DNA of 64,000 nt. Source: Tautonia rosea. GTDB lineage: Bacteria > Planctomycetota > Planctomycetia > Isosphaerales > Isosphaeraceae. The DNA lies in the NCBI RefSeq assembly GCF_012958305.1, contig NZ_JABBYO010000004.1, positions 186,001 through 250,000 of the forward strand, written 5' to 3'. Shown piece by piece: positions 26,352 through 35,723 of this stretch. Below the pieces are notes generated by a model that worked only from the letters and a program-made list of their open reading frames with translations, did not search any database and was not told where the DNA came from. Both the position numbers and the translations under genes were made by a program. Numbering within the stretch: position 1 is the stretch's first letter; the number at the start of each line of letters is the position of its first letter.

Positions 26352-27238
26352 AAACCATCGTCATCGGAGTCGAGGGGATCGCTCCCGACCAGCTCTTGAA
26401 GGATCCCCGACTCGTTCATGTCCAGGCACTTGTTGACGAGGGAATTCTTGGTCGATTGAGTGTTCGTCACGATGAGGGAGTATTGACGTTTTGGTCTTCA
26501 CTACGGCACGCGCATCATTATCGTTCGGGAATGCCCCTGGCGGAGTCGCTCAGACGCCGCGACATGGATACGGTTCAAGGAGTGGCGACGTTCGTCGATT
26601 TCTTTCATAATGATCACGACAGAACAGAATCGCCTGATTCTGGAGGTCGTTTATCGGTCGAATGTGATCTGGACCGAGCGCATGACACAGGCTGGAAGGG
26701 ATCGCCAGGCATTCCCCAGGGGTGGAGTCACGAGGAATCTCGCTCAGGTTTGAGCATCCGTTCCGGTTTTCAAGAACTTCGGCATTGCTTGAGATGCCAG
26801 TCCTGGAGCGTTGCTGCAATCATCTTCGAGTTGCTCGGCCAGTCGACGGGTTCCGACGAGGATCGTGCAGAGGACGGCTGGCTGGTGAGCTTCGATGACG
26901 AACTTCGTTTGACCCTTGAACTCCTTCTCGGGAATCACGATGAGACGACCATTCTGCTCCTTGTTCGGGATCGATTCCGAGCCACTGAAGCCGGTGACAC
27001 CGGTCGTCCGACACCGTCTGGGGCGTTTGTGATCTCCTCGTCCCGGGGACTCCCCTCGGGACAGATCGAGGGCGCTCGGATGATCGACCTCGTCCCGACG
27101 CTTCTGAAACTGGCGGGAAGGCCGATTCCGGATGAGCTGAGGGGAACTCCGCTCGCTCTGGATCAGATGGCTCTCCGATTCGAAGAGGATGAGAACACGG
27201 TCCTGGAACGGCTCAGAGGACTCGGGTATCTCTCCTGA
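26348..27238 (+). CDS. Degenerate alkaline-phosphatase-fold paralogue (probable pseudoenzyme)
   Basis: The 296-residue protein starts in the ATGA overlap with the upstream phosphatase gene; an unrelated longer frame covers that gene out of phase. Its beginning KTIVIGVEGIAPDQLL and end ARMIDLVPTLLKLAGRPIPDELRGTPL mirror the start and end of the preceding protein, but it is about half as long. The metal Asp of GLDG is Glu (GVEG) and the SDHG ligand motif has become VRDRF. The active site is therefore probably lost. It may be a regulatory or structural partner of the upstream enzyme. Confidence 0.75.
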   Translation: MKTIVIGVEGIAPDQLLKDPRLVHVQALVDEGILGRLSVRHDEGVLTFWSSLRHAHHYRSGMPLAESLRRRDMDTVQGVATFVDFFHNDHDRTESPDSGGRLSVECDLDRAHDTGWKGSPGIPQGWSHEESRSGLSIRSGFQELRHCLRCQSWSVAAIIFELLGQSTGSDEDRAEDGWLVSFDDELRLTLELLLGNHDETTILLLVRDRFRATEAGDTGRPTPSGAFVISSSRGLPSGQIEGARMIDLVPTLLKLAGRPIPDELRGTPLALDQMALRFEEDENTVLERLRGLGYLS

Positions 27239-27374
27239 TGGGTGCGGCTGGCTTCGAGTCCCCTGTTGTCGCTACCCCTCAGGGTGGCACTCCTGGTCTC
27301 GATCGCGCTCGGACACGATTCGTTGAGACAAGAGCGAGTGAGGGGGCAGGACGACGAATCAACAGATGGGCGGA

Positions 27375-28829
27375 TCAGGCAAGAAGTTCGGTGACGATAC
27401 GGGCTTCCTGGCCGTCGATGAGGGAGGCGTCGCCTCCGGGGCGAGGGAAGGTGAGCGAGGCTGGGTCGAGGCCGAAGAGGTGAAGTAAGGTGGCGTGATA
27501 GTCGGCGTGGGAGACGGGGGATTCGACGGCGCGGATGCCGAACTCGTCGGTCGCGCCGTGGACGTAGCCCCCTTTGATGCCGCCACCGGCCATCCAGGCG
27601 GAGAAGCCGTAGGTGTTGTGGTCGCGGCCGATGTTCGCCTCGTTCTGGACGACGGGGAGGCGACCCATCTCCCCGCCCCACCAGACGACCGTCTCGTCGA
27701 GCAAGCCTCGGGTTTTCAGGTCGCGGACGAGGGCGGCGGAGGGTCGGTCGACGCGACGGCACATACGGGGTAAGAGGTTGGCGATGTTGCCGTGGTGGTC
27801 CCAGTCCTGGTTGCCGGTGCAGACCTGAACAAAGCGGACGCCGCGTTCGATGAGACGGCGGGCGATGAGGCATCGGGTGCCGAACTCGGCCGAATCGGGA
27901 TCGTCGATCCCGTACAGGCGTTTTGTGGCGGCTGATTCCTCGGAGATGTCGAGCGCCTCGGCGGCGGCGCCTTGCATGCGAGCGGCCAGCTCGTAGCTGC
28001 TGATCCGGGCGGCGAGGTCAAGCTCGCCGGGGTACTGGGAGAGGTGGTCGCGGTTGATCGTGCCAAGGTAGTCGAGGAACTGGCGCTGGACCTGGCCTTC
28101 GTAGTGAGCGGGAGGTTCGAGGTCGGCGATGCGGGGTTCTTTCGGCCGGATGGCCGTGCCCTGGTAGAGGGAGGGGAGCCAGCCGTTCGACCAGTTCTCG
28201 ACCCCGAGGACGGGCAGACCGCCGGGATCGGTGAGGACGCAGTAGGCGGGCAGGTTCTGGTTCTCGGTGCCGAGGGCGTAGGAGAGCCACGAGCCGACTG
28301 TCGGCCGACCACGCTGGATGCGGCCGGTATGGATGGCGGAAATCGACTGACCGTGGTTGTTCACGCCGGTATGCATCGATCGGATCAAGGAAATGTCGTC
28401 TGCCACCTCGCCGAGGCCGGGGAGCAACTCGCTCAGTTCCATACCGCATGCGCCGCGGTGGTGGAATTTCCAGGGAGAGGCGAACAGTTTGGAGCTGGCC
28501 TGGCCGGCGTTGTCGAACTTGATTTCGCCGGTGAACGCCTGGCCGTTGCGGCGGGTCAGCTCGGGCTTGGGGTCGAACAGGTCGTGGTGGCTCGGCCCGC
28601 CTTGCATGAACAGGCAGACCATGTTCTTCGCCCGAGGGGGGGCGGGGGGAGCCTTGGGGGTGAGGTCGTAGGTCGGGGTTTCGAGCGTTGGCTTGCGAGG
28701 AGCCTCCTGCCGACCCGAGGCACGCTCCTGGTGCGCGAGCCAGGCCAAGGCGAGGGAGCCGATACCCACGCCTTGCGAGGCGAGGAAGTGACGGCGAGAC
28801 GAGCAGCCGACGGCTCGATGAGCGGCCAT
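27375..28829 (-). CDS. DUF1501 family protein, Tat-type signal
   Basis: The 484-residue protein opens with SSRRHFLASQGVGIGSLALAWLA, a Tat-like twin-arginine leader. The DUF1501 body follows: NMVCLFMQGGPSHHDLFDPK, then MELSELLPGLGEVADDISLIRSM, NHGQSISAIHTGR and VWWGGEMGRLP, ending LTFPRPGGDASLIDG. DUF1501 proteins are exported and occur in planctomycetes right after cytochrome/DUF1549/DUF1553 proteins, as here (42-base gap). They are sulfatase-like in fold and of unproven function, with a suspected role in polymer degradation. Confidence 0.95.
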   Translation of the reverse strand: MAAHRAVGCSSRRHFLASQGVGIGSLALAWLAHQERASGRQEAPRKPTLETPTYDLTPKAPPAPPRAKNMVCLFMQGGPSHHDLFDPKPELTRRNGQAFTGEIKFDNAGQASSKLFASPWKFHHRGACGMELSELLPGLGEVADDISLIRSMHTGVNNHGQSISAIHTGRIQRGRPTVGSWLSYALGTENQNLPAYCVLTDPGGLPVLGVENWSNGWLPSLYQGTAIRPKEPRIADLEPPAHYEGQVQRQFLDYLGTINRDHLSQYPGELDLAARISSYELAARMQGAAAEALDISEESAATKRLYGIDDPDSAEFGTRCLIARRLIERGVRFVQVCTGNQDWDHHGNIANLLPRMCRRVDRPSAALVRDLKTRGLLDETVVWWGGEMGRLPVVQNEANIGRDHNTYGFSAWMAGGGIKGGYVHGATDEFGIRAVESPVSHADYHATLLHLFGLDPASLTFPRPGGDASLIDGQEARIVTELLA

Positions 28830-28871
28830 GAGCCTTCTCCAGGAAAGCAGATCGGATCAGATCGAAGCGAA

Positions 28872-31553
28872 TCAATCGACGTAAAGGAATCCGTTGGAGC
28901 AAAGCAGGGCGTGGCAGAAACTCGCCAGGGGGAGGCGATCGGGATCGGGCTTCGTCTCGGCTTCGGCGTCGTCGGCCTTGAGCTGATCGGCGAGGGTAGA
29001 GCGCTGGCGATCGAGGTAGTCGAGCGCGCCGGCAACCTGCTCGGCGTCGGGTTCTCGGGCGAAGGCGAGTTGCCAGGCGAGGCGGATGCGGTCGCTCGGA
29101 TCGTCACCGGCCGAGGCGATCACGCGGTCGGCCATCGCCTCGGACTGCTCCAGGACGAACGGATTGTTCATGAGCATGAGGGACTGCGGGGCGACCGTCG
29201 AGCTGTCGCGCTGGGGGCAACTCGGGGAGAGGTCGGGAGGGTCGAACGATTCGGTCAGGCCCAGCGGCATCGTCCGTCGGATCTGGACGTAAAGGGTGCG
29301 ACGGAGGGCAGCATTGCCGAGCGACTGATCGGCGTTCGAGGGGCGTCCGGCGGAGTCGCGGTTGTCCTTGCCGACGATGATCCGCCCGGCCTCGTCGGGG
29401 GCGACGGGGACGGAAGGGCCGAACGCCTCGGGGTTGAGCGTGCCGGAGGTGGCGAGGATGGCGTCTCGGACGACTTCGGCCTCCAGGCGCCGGACATTCT
29501 GACGACCGAGCAGGACGTTTTCGGGGTCGATCGCGTCAAGCTCAGGGCGACGGGTCGAGACCTGGCGATAGGCGGTCGAGGTCATGATCATTCGATGCAG
29601 GCGCTTGAGGGTCCAGCCGCCTTGCATGAAGTCGTCGGCCAGCCAGTCGAGCAGGTCGGGATGGGAGGGACGATCGCCGAGGACGCCGAAGTCGCCGGTC
29701 GAGGCGACAAGGCCGCGGCCGAAGTGGTGCATCCAGATCCGGTTGACCAGGACGCGGGAGACCAGGGGATGCTCGCCGCCAGTCAGGTGCCGGGCATAGG
29801 CAAGGCGTCGGCCAGTGGTGGGGAGGTTCGGGTCGTCGATCGGGATGTCGGGCGATCCGGTAGCGACGGTCAGGATCGTCAGCTCGCCGGGGTCGACTTC
29901 CTCTGCCGGCTGGTTCGGGTCGCCGCGGAGAAAGAGGTGGGTGGTGGGGACCTTGCCAGGGATCTCGGTCAGGGCGTGGACGTAGTTGTCGGCCGGTCGC
30001 TTCGGCTCGACGGCAGCGGTACGCTTGGCGAACTCGGCGGTAATCTCGTTGTAAGCCTTGGCGTCGTAGAGGCTGACGTTTCCGGAGGTGACCAGAACGC
30101 GGGGGTAGGTCCGCAAGAGCTCGACCTGTTCCTCGGAGCGGTCGGCGGGCTTGAGGTCGCGGGCCTCGCGGAGTGGCTGGCGAAGCTCCTCGGGGGCGGC
30201 CTCCAGCTCCTTCTCCAGGATGCGGTTGACGAGGTCGTTAATGGCCTCGGAGCGCTCGGTGTTGACCTGGGCCAGAGCCTCGGCGGCGGCCTTGGCCTGT
30301 TCGCGGTCGGCGTCGGTCCAGAGGGAAATCAGGCGAGCGTTCGGCAGCTTCCAGTCGGAAACATCGAGGGCCGGCTCGAACAGGGCGCGGAAGCGGAAGT
30401 AATCCTCGTGCGAGATCGGGTCGTAGCGGTGGGAATGGCACTGGGCGCAACCGACGGTCAGGCCGAGGAAGGCGGTCGAGACGACCTTGATCGTTTCGGC
30501 CACGGCGTCGTTGCGGGCGACGACGGGATCGACCTCGCCGTCGGCAGTGCCGTCGGGGGCCATTCGGAGGAAGCCGGTGGCGATGAGGCGGTCGAGGTCC
30601 TCGGGGCCGAGCTGCTCGTAAGGGGGGGCAACCAGTTCATCGCCGGCCAGTTGCTCGACGATGAGGTCATCCCAGGGGCGATCGGCGTTGAAGGCCCGGA
30701 TCAAGTAATCGCGGTAGCGGTAGGCCCAGGGGCGGACGGGGTCGGCCAGGGTGTAGCCGTCGCTGTCGGCATAGCCGGCCACGTCCATCCAGTGCCGTGC
30801 CCAGCGCTCGCCGTAGTGAGGGGATTCGAGCAGGCGATCGATGAGGCGATCGACGGCGTCGGGGGCGTCATCGGCGAGGAAGTCGGCGACCTCCTCGGGG
30901 GTCGGCGGCAGGCCGAGCAGGTCCATCGAGGCGCGGCGGATGAAGGTGGTGCGATCGGCCTCAGGACCGAAGCTGAGGCCTTTGTCGTGCAGACGATCGA
31001 GCAGAAAGGCGTCGAGCGGGGTGCGGACGAGGGAGGCGTCGGCTTCGACCACGGGCACGTCGGGGCGTTGGATCGGCTGGAAGGACCAGAAACCCGCGTC
31101 TTCCTGGGTCAGGACCATCTCGCCGGGGGGTGGGATTTCCTCGGGCTCAGGGCGGAGGGTGGGGGCGCCGGCGTCGATCCAGGCGGCGATGGTGGCTTTC
31201 TGTTCGCTTGAGAGCTTGGCATCGCCGGGGGGCATTTCGTCGGCGTCGATCCGATGCCAGAGGAAGCTGCCGTCAAGGTCGCCGGGAACGATCGCCTCGC
31301 CGGTCAGGCCGCCGTCGAGCATCGTCTGGACGAAGCGGAGGTCGAGGCCGCTCTTGAGCTTCGGTTCCTCGCCGTGGCAGTGGAAGCAGTGTTCCTTGAG
31401 GATCGGCCGCACGTCGCGCTCGAAGCTGAGCGACGCCGGATCGGACGGGGAATCGGTCTCCCCTGCCCTGGCCGAAGCACCGGCTCCGGGAAGCACAAGA
31501 ACGAGCCAGGCGAGCAGGAAGCCGGGGGTTCGGAAGCGTCGGCGGAGGGTCAT
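28872..31553 (-). CDS. Secreted cytochrome c / DUF1549 / DUF1553 protein (PSD1 family)
   Basis: The 893-residue protein has a signal peptide (GFLLAWLVLVLPGAGASARA). A haem-binding CFHCH near residue 57 sits in the PSC1/planctomycete cytochrome C region, which carries GDLDGSFLWHRI and MPPGDAKLS. DUF1549 spans about 160-360 (PLDAFLLDRLHDKGLSFGPE, WARHWMDVAGYADSDGY, VGCAQCHSHRYDPI) and DUF1553 about 600-870 (LTGGEHPLVSRVLVNRIWMHHFG, GRQNVRRLEAEVVRDAIL, SFDPPDLSPSCPQRD). This is the classic planctomycete layout. It is upstream of and probably co-transcribed with the DUF1501 gene. Likely extracytoplasmic, redox-linked, function unproven. Confidence 0.95.
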   Translation of the reverse strand: MTLRRRFRTPGFLLAWLVLVLPGAGASARAGETDSPSDPASLSFERDVRPILKEHCFHCHGEEPKLKSGLDLRFVQTMLDGGLTGEAIVPGDLDGSFLWHRIDADEMPPGDAKLSSEQKATIAAWIDAGAPTLRPEPEEIPPPGEMVLTQEDAGFWSFQPIQRPDVPVVEADASLVRTPLDAFLLDRLHDKGLSFGPEADRTTFIRRASMDLLGLPPTPEEVADFLADDAPDAVDRLIDRLLESPHYGERWARHWMDVAGYADSDGYTLADPVRPWAYRYRDYLIRAFNADRPWDDLIVEQLAGDELVAPPYEQLGPEDLDRLIATGFLRMAPDGTADGEVDPVVARNDAVAETIKVVSTAFLGLTVGCAQCHSHRYDPISHEDYFRFRALFEPALDVSDWKLPNARLISLWTDADREQAKAAAEALAQVNTERSEAINDLVNRILEKELEAAPEELRQPLREARDLKPADRSEEQVELLRTYPRVLVTSGNVSLYDAKAYNEITAEFAKRTAAVEPKRPADNYVHALTEIPGKVPTTHLFLRGDPNQPAEEVDPGELTILTVATGSPDIPIDDPNLPTTGRRLAYARHLTGGEHPLVSRVLVNRIWMHHFGRGLVASTGDFGVLGDRPSHPDLLDWLADDFMQGGWTLKRLHRMIMTSTAYRQVSTRRPELDAIDPENVLLGRQNVRRLEAEVVRDAILATSGTLNPEAFGPSVPVAPDEAGRIIVGKDNRDSAGRPSNADQSLGNAALRRTLYVQIRRTMPLGLTESFDPPDLSPSCPQRDSSTVAPQSLMLMNNPFVLEQSEAMADRVIASAGDDPSDRIRLAWQLAFAREPDAEQVAGALDYLDRQRSTLADQLKADDAEAETKPDPDRLPLASFCHALLCSNGFLYVD

Positions 31554-31698
31554 GGGCGGGCAATCCCCTCTGGGCGAGGCAAGGCGAGAGCGAAACGGCA
31601 GTTCGTCGGATCAGCACGCAATCCGGCCAATTGTTGAACCGCAGTTTAACGGAGGAGCGGGGTTGAGGGCAACCGTGCCTTTCCTGGCCAAGGGGAGA

Positions 31699-32511
31699 TC
31701 AAGAGCGGATGGGATCGCCCTTGGCGAAGGTGTCGAGCACGGGGAGCAGGTCGGCGACACTTTCTATGACGGCGTGCGCTCCGGCCTTGCCGAAGGTCGC
31801 CTCGGCGGCTCGGAGGCGAGAGGAGAGATCGGCCGGATCGAGTTGGGCGACCTCGTCGAGCGAAAGGCCCAGCGCGTTGCCGGTTCGGGTGATCGCGACG
31901 GTCCAGGTGCCGGCATTGCGACCGGCCTCGATGCCGGGCACAGTGTCATCGACGATCACGACGCGGGACATGGGGAAGACGTCGAGCGCCTCGGCGGCCC
32001 GGAAGATCATCCAGGGGGCGGGGCGGCCTTTCGGGGTGTCGTCGGCGCAGAGGATGACCTCAGGGTCGAAGCCTTGGGCGCGGGCGATCGGGGCGACGAC
32101 CTCCATCAAGGCGCGGGTGTAGCCGGTGCTGGAGCCGATCCGGATCCCTCGGCGACGGCATTCGGCGACGACCTCGGGAATGCCCGGAATCACGTCGGAG
32201 TGCCTTGCCAGCACCTCTTTTTGTAAGGGGAGGAAGTCGGCATAAAGCCGGTCGATGTCGGCCTCGGTGGCCGCTTGGCCGAAGCGGGATTGCCAGGCCT
32301 CGGCCACTCGGGGAACGGCAAGGATGGCGGCGATATGCTCGCGCTTGGCCATGCCCATCGGGCCGCGAGCCTCGGCGGTGGTGATCGGCACGTCGGCGCG
32401 GCGGAAGACCTCGACGAAGACCTCGACGGGGGCCCGGCTGCCATGGTCGATGGTGGTCCCGGCCCAGTCAAACAGGATGGCGCCGATGGGAAGGGGCGAA
32501 GCGGGGGTCAT
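31699..32511 (-). CDS. phnX: Phosphonoacetaldehyde hydrolase
   Basis: The 270-residue HAD-superfamily protein matches PhnX. The Asp nucleophile is D15 in AILFDWAGTTIDHGS, and the Schiff-base Lys that makes the family able to break the C-P bond is K56 in ARGPMGMAKREHI. Substrate-binding GSSTGYTRALMEVV and metal-binding VIVDDTVPGIEAG follow. It converts phosphonoacetaldehyde to acetaldehyde and phosphate in the cytoplasm. The start overlaps the stop of the FAD oxidoreductase gene by ATGA. The usual source of its substrate, the PhnW transaminase, is not present in the window. Confidence 0.95.
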   Translation of the reverse strand: MTPASPLPIGAILFDWAGTTIDHGSRAPVEVFVEVFRRADVPITTAEARGPMGMAKREHIAAILAVPRVAEAWQSRFGQAATEADIDRLYADFLPLQKEVLARHSDVIPGIPEVVAECRRRGIRIGSSTGYTRALMEVVAPIARAQGFDPEVILCADDTPKGRPAPWMIFRAAEALDVFPMSRVVIVDDTVPGIEAGRNAGTWTVAITRTGNALGLSLDEVAQLDPADLSSRLRAAEATFGKAGAHAVIESVADLLPVLDTFAKGDPIRS

Positions 32512-33665
32512 GATCGGGTCGTCTCCCAGGAGCGTTCGGCCAGGCCGAAGGACATGGTCATGCCCGATCCGCCGGTTCCGGTCCGGACGGAGACGCCGGG
32601 CATCGGCTCGGCCCCGAACACGGGAGCGGCGGCGTGCTTGGCGTAGATGCCGTGCCAGCGCTCGGTGATCGACCAGTCGGGCAGTTGAATCACGTGGCGA
32701 AGTTCGCGGAGGATCAGATCGTCGATCAGGCTCTTGTCAAACGGGTCGATGGCGTCGTCGTACTCGTGCGAATCGCCGAGGATGATCTCGCCGAGTTCGT
32801 TCTGCGAGGCCATGACGTGGATGCCGTACTGGTCGAGTTCCGGCGTCTCGCCGGCGATGCGCTGCTTCATGGTTGCGAGGCTTCCGGCCACCTCAAAGTT
32901 CGCGTAGTGCCGCAGGGTCAGGCCGCTGGCGAGATGAGGGCCGAGGGTCCAGCCGTCCGGTTGCGGAGCGGCCTTGAGCATCTGGAGCTTGCAGCGCCGG
33001 AGGCCGGAACCGTGGAACAGCTCGGGAAAAAGCGTCTCGAAATCGGCACCACCGCAGACGATCAGGCGATCGAACGACCAGGAACGGCCATTGGCCGATC
33101 GGGCCAGGCCAGGCTCGATCTGAGTGATGGCCGTCCCGAAGTGGAAGGTGACGCCGAACCGATCGGCCAGCCAGCCGGGCATGGTGCGGATGACGCCCCG
33201 AGGATTGACGCACAGCTCCATCGGGCTAAACAAACCGCCGAGCAGGCCGTCGGGATTCGCTCCCGGCGATCGGGAAAGGACCTCGGCGGGAGTGAGCAAT
33301 TCGCAGGAATATCCAAGGTCAGGGGCGATCTGGGCGAATTCTTCGAGGACGGCCCATTCATCCTCGCGGTGGGCCAGGTGGATCGAGCCGCAGGGATTGA
33401 CCCACATTCCGCTTTGCGCACTTAGTTCAAGCCAGCAGGCGCGGCTGCGGAGGGCGATGGCGAGGGCTTCGCCGCTCGGTTGACCGATGGGCCAGACCAT
33501 GCCGAAGTTGCGCACCGAGGCGCCGGAGGCGATCGGGGAGCGCTCGAAGACCGTCACCTGATGGCCTCGACGGGCCGCCGACCAGGCATGCGCCAGTCCG
33601 ACGATCCCGGCCCCGACGATGCCGACGGTTTCGATAGGTTCCGAAGGGGGAAAGGGATCGCTCAT
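32508..33665 (-). CDS. FAD-dependent oxidoreductase, phosphonate-associated (TIGR03364-like)
   Basis: The 385-residue protein starts with the Rossmann dinucleotide motif VGIVGAGIVGLAHAWSAARR and a DAO/glycine-oxidase fold, and ends GMSVRTGTGGSGMTMSFGLA. It overlaps phnX (ATGA) on one side and the HD oxygenase gene (ATGA) on the other, so all three are coupled. Members of this family in phosphonate operons have been reported, to my recollection, to oxidise aminoethylphosphonate or its N-methyl form to phosphonoacetaldehyde. That would feed PhnX and replace the missing PhnW. The specific substrate here is inferred from context. Confidence 0.9.
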   Translation of the reverse strand: MSDPFPPSEPIETVGIVGAGIVGLAHAWSAARRGHQVTVFERSPIASGASVRNFGMVWPIGQPSGEALAIALRSRACWLELSAQSGMWVNPCGSIHLAHREDEWAVLEEFAQIAPDLGYSCELLTPAEVLSRSPGANPDGLLGGLFSPMELCVNPRGVIRTMPGWLADRFGVTFHFGTAITQIEPGLARSANGRSWSFDRLIVCGGADFETLFPELFHGSGLRRCKLQMLKAAPQPDGWTLGPHLASGLTLRHYANFEVAGSLATMKQRIAGETPELDQYGIHVMASQNELGEIILGDSHEYDDAIDPFDKSLIDDLILRELRHVIQLPDWSITERWHGIYAKHAAAPVFGAEPMPGVSVRTGTGGSGMTMSFGLAERSWETTRS

Positions 33666-34246
33666 GGATCGGCTCGGGGGGCATCAGCGGAAATGAGGGC
33701 GGCTTCGAGAACGGGGAGATAGGTGTCGAAGTCGGGAACGGATGCGTTCGGGTCCTTGGCCTCATCGTCCCAGCGGCGGAGGGAGACGGCGGCCTCGTGG
33801 TGGGGAGAAGCGCGGAATCGCTCGACCTCCTCGGCCGACATCGGGCCGCCTTGCAGTTGCAGGCTGAGCTGGGATGGCGGGCTGAGCTGGTCGCGGTAGG
33901 ATGGTTCGACGGCGCAGAGATAGCGCTTGGCGGCAACGTGAAGGCGAACCGGATCAACGACCGCAGGCCCGAAATGCTGGGCAAGCCATCGACCGGCGAG
34001 CCCCTCGTGATGGTCGTCAATGCCCTGTTCCGCGGCGTCCTCGGGCAGGTCGTGGAGTAGGTGGCCGATGTCGTGAAGCAAGGCGGCGGCGATCAACGAG
34101 GGTTCGGCCCCCGATTGCCGGGCCAGGTGCGCGGCCTGAAGCGCATGCTGCAGCTGCGAAACAGCCTCGCCGCCGTATTCGGCGTGGCCGCGATCGAGAA
34201 AGAGGCGGCGGATGGTGGCAAGTGTCTCGGCCGGAGTGTGGGCCAT
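33662..34246 (-). CDS. phnZ: PhnZ-like HD-domain dioxygenase of phosphonate degradation
   Basis: The 194-residue protein starts at the second in-frame ATG. That choice places Y24, E27, H34, H58, D59 and H80 at the same numbers I remember for characterised PhnZ, with H103 and K107 one short of H104 and K108. HD motifs: LQHALQAAHLA, LLHDIGHLLHD and DDHHEGLAGRWL. PhnZ is a mixed-valent di-iron enzyme that cleaves 2-amino-1-hydroxyethylphosphonate to glycine and phosphate. Its normal partner PhnY is absent from the window, so hydroxylated substrate must come from outside or from another locus. First gene of the three-gene minus-strand operon; overlaps the FAD gene by ATGA. Confidence 0.88.
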   Translation of the reverse strand: MAHTPAETLATIRRLFLDRGHAEYGGEAVSQLQHALQAAHLARQSGAEPSLIAAALLHDIGHLLHDLPEDAAEQGIDDHHEGLAGRWLAQHFGPAVVDPVRLHVAAKRYLCAVEPSYRDQLSPPSQLSLQLQGGPMSAEEVERFRASPHHEAAVSLRRWDDEAKDPNASVPDFDTYLPVLEAALISADAPRADP

Positions 34247-34397
34247 CGGCTCGGATCTCCATCCGATCTTCACACGGTTGCGATAGTCTAGAGACGCGTT
34301 CGCACGTTCGGACCGCCGGCCGAGTTGGCCTGGTGTCGAGTCGAGCCGCCGAGGCCAATCGGGATGCGACGCCGAGGGTCGCGGAGGAGATTATTCC
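34247..34397. promoter_or_regulatory. Divergent control region of the phosphonate locus
   Basis: The 151 bases separate the phnZ-like start (-) from the MFS transporter start (+), so both transcripts must begin here. Self-complementary GC-rich segments (around CCGCCGGCCGAG, 34312-34323) could be an operator. I cannot assign a -35/-10 pair with confidence, and no regulator gene is adjacent. Confidence 0.45.
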
Positions 34398-35723
34398 ATG
34401 ACGACTGCCCAGGAGCAACCGGCCGAGTCTGAGTCGGAACCGGAGCCCGGGGCCGGAACCGGCCAGGCGATGCCGATGATCGCCCTCTGGTCGCTGGTGG
34501 CGGCATTCGGAACGTATTTTTGCATGTACGCTTTTCGGAAGCCGTTCACGGCGGCGTCGTTTCCACAGGGAACACTCTGGGGACTCGAAGAGAAGACCGT
34601 GCTGGTGACGGCGCAGGTGTTCGGCTACACACTTTCAAAGATCATCGGCATCCGGGTGATTGCCGAACTGCCGCCGAACCGGAGGGCGGCGGGGATTCTG
34701 GTCCTGAACGGATCGGCCCTGGCGGCGCTGTTGCTGTTCGCGGTCCTCCCATCGCCGCTGCATGTGGTTTGCCTCTTCGTCAACGGCCTGGCGCTGGGGA
34801 TGGTCTTCGGGATGGTGCTCGGGTTCGTTGAGGGGAGACGAAGTACCGAAGCCCTGGCGGCGGGCCTTTGCGGAAGCTTCATTCTGGCCGACGGGGTCGC
34901 GAAGTCGGTCGGAACATGGTTGCTCGATCAAGGGGTGCCCGAGCGTTGGATGCCGGGGATGGCGGGTTTGATGTTCGTGCCGCCGTTGCTGCTGTTTGTT
35001 GGGATGCTGACGCGGATTCCGCCTCCCGATCGTCGCGACATCGAGCGCCGGGGGCACCGATCAGCGATGGATCGGCACGACCGGGCCGCCATGATTCTCA
35101 AGTACGGGCCGGGGTTGCTGCTGATCGTCTTGGCCTACATGCTCATCACGGTACTGCGAAGTATCCGGGCCGACTTCATGCCCGAACTCTGGCGAGGATT
35201 AGGGGTGGAGGCCGTACCGGCGACATTCGCAAATTCGGAGGTGCTGGTCACGCTGTTCGTTTTGGTGGCCAATGGGATGAGCGTCCTGATTTTGGACAAC
35301 CGCAAGGCGTTCTTCACCTCGATTGCCGTGGCCCTGAGCGGAGGGGTGATGATGCTGTTCGCCCTGGTGGCGCTGCGGCAAGCTTGGGTCGGCGGGTTCG
35401 CGTTCATGGTCCTGGTCGGCACCGGACTCTATCTGCCCTATGTGGCGATCCACACCACGATTTTTGAACGATTGATCGCCATGACGAGGGACCGGGGGAA
35501 CCTGGGCTTCCTGATGTACGTGGCCGACTCGGCCGGATACCTTGGCTACGCGGCATTGATGATCGCTCGGGGGCTTTTGCCGACCGGGGAATCGTTCATG
35601 ACCTTCTTCGCCGTGACCTGTGGGATCGTCGCGCTCTTGACGAGCGTGAGCCTGGCGATGAGCTGGGGATTCTTCTCCCGGCGGGTGACGGCGATTGAGG
35701 CGGTCGGAGGACAACGGGCGTGA
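34398..35723 (+). CDS. MFS-type transporter, DUF5690 family
   Basis: The 441-residue protein has a soluble acidic N-terminus of about 25 residues and then twelve predicted membrane helices, starting MIALWSLVAAFGTYFCMYAFRK with the DUF5690-like stretch FTAASFPQGTLWGL. A central loop (PDRRDIERRGHRSAMDRHD) divides two six-helix halves. It is divergent from the phosphonate catabolic genes and its last bases overlap the phosphonate-associated dehydrogenase (GTGA). From this context I infer uptake or efflux of an organophosphonate or its product; direct evidence of substrate is absent. Confidence 0.85.
   Translation: MTTAQEQPAESESEPEPGAGTGQAMPMIALWSLVAAFGTYFCMYAFRKPFTAASFPQGTLWGLEEKTVLVTAQVFGYTLSKIIGIRVIAELPPNRRAAGILVLNGSALAALLLFAVLPSPLHVVCLFVNGLALGMVFGMVLGFVEGRRSTEALAAGLCGSFILADGVAKSVGTWLLDQGVPERWMPGMAGLMFVPPLLLFVGMLTRIPPPDRRDIERRGHRSAMDRHDRAAMILKYGPGLLLIVLAYMLITVLRSIRADFMPELWRGLGVEAVPATFANSEVLVTLFVLVANGMSVLILDNRKAFFTSIAVALSGGVMMLFALVALRQAWVGGFAFMVLVGTGLYLPYVAIHTTIFERLIAMTRDRGNLGFLMYVADSAGYLGYAALMIARGLLPTGESFMTFFAVTCGIVALLTSVSLAMSWGFFSRRVTAIEAVGGQRA

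Noticed and set aside
27972-31211. A very long (1,079-codon) plus-strand open frame
   Set aside because: It lies exactly antisense to the DUF1501 and cytochrome/DUF1549/DUF1553 genes, whose families are unmistakable. Its residues are Gly/Glu/Val biased without a fold, as expected of a GC-rich shadow frame.
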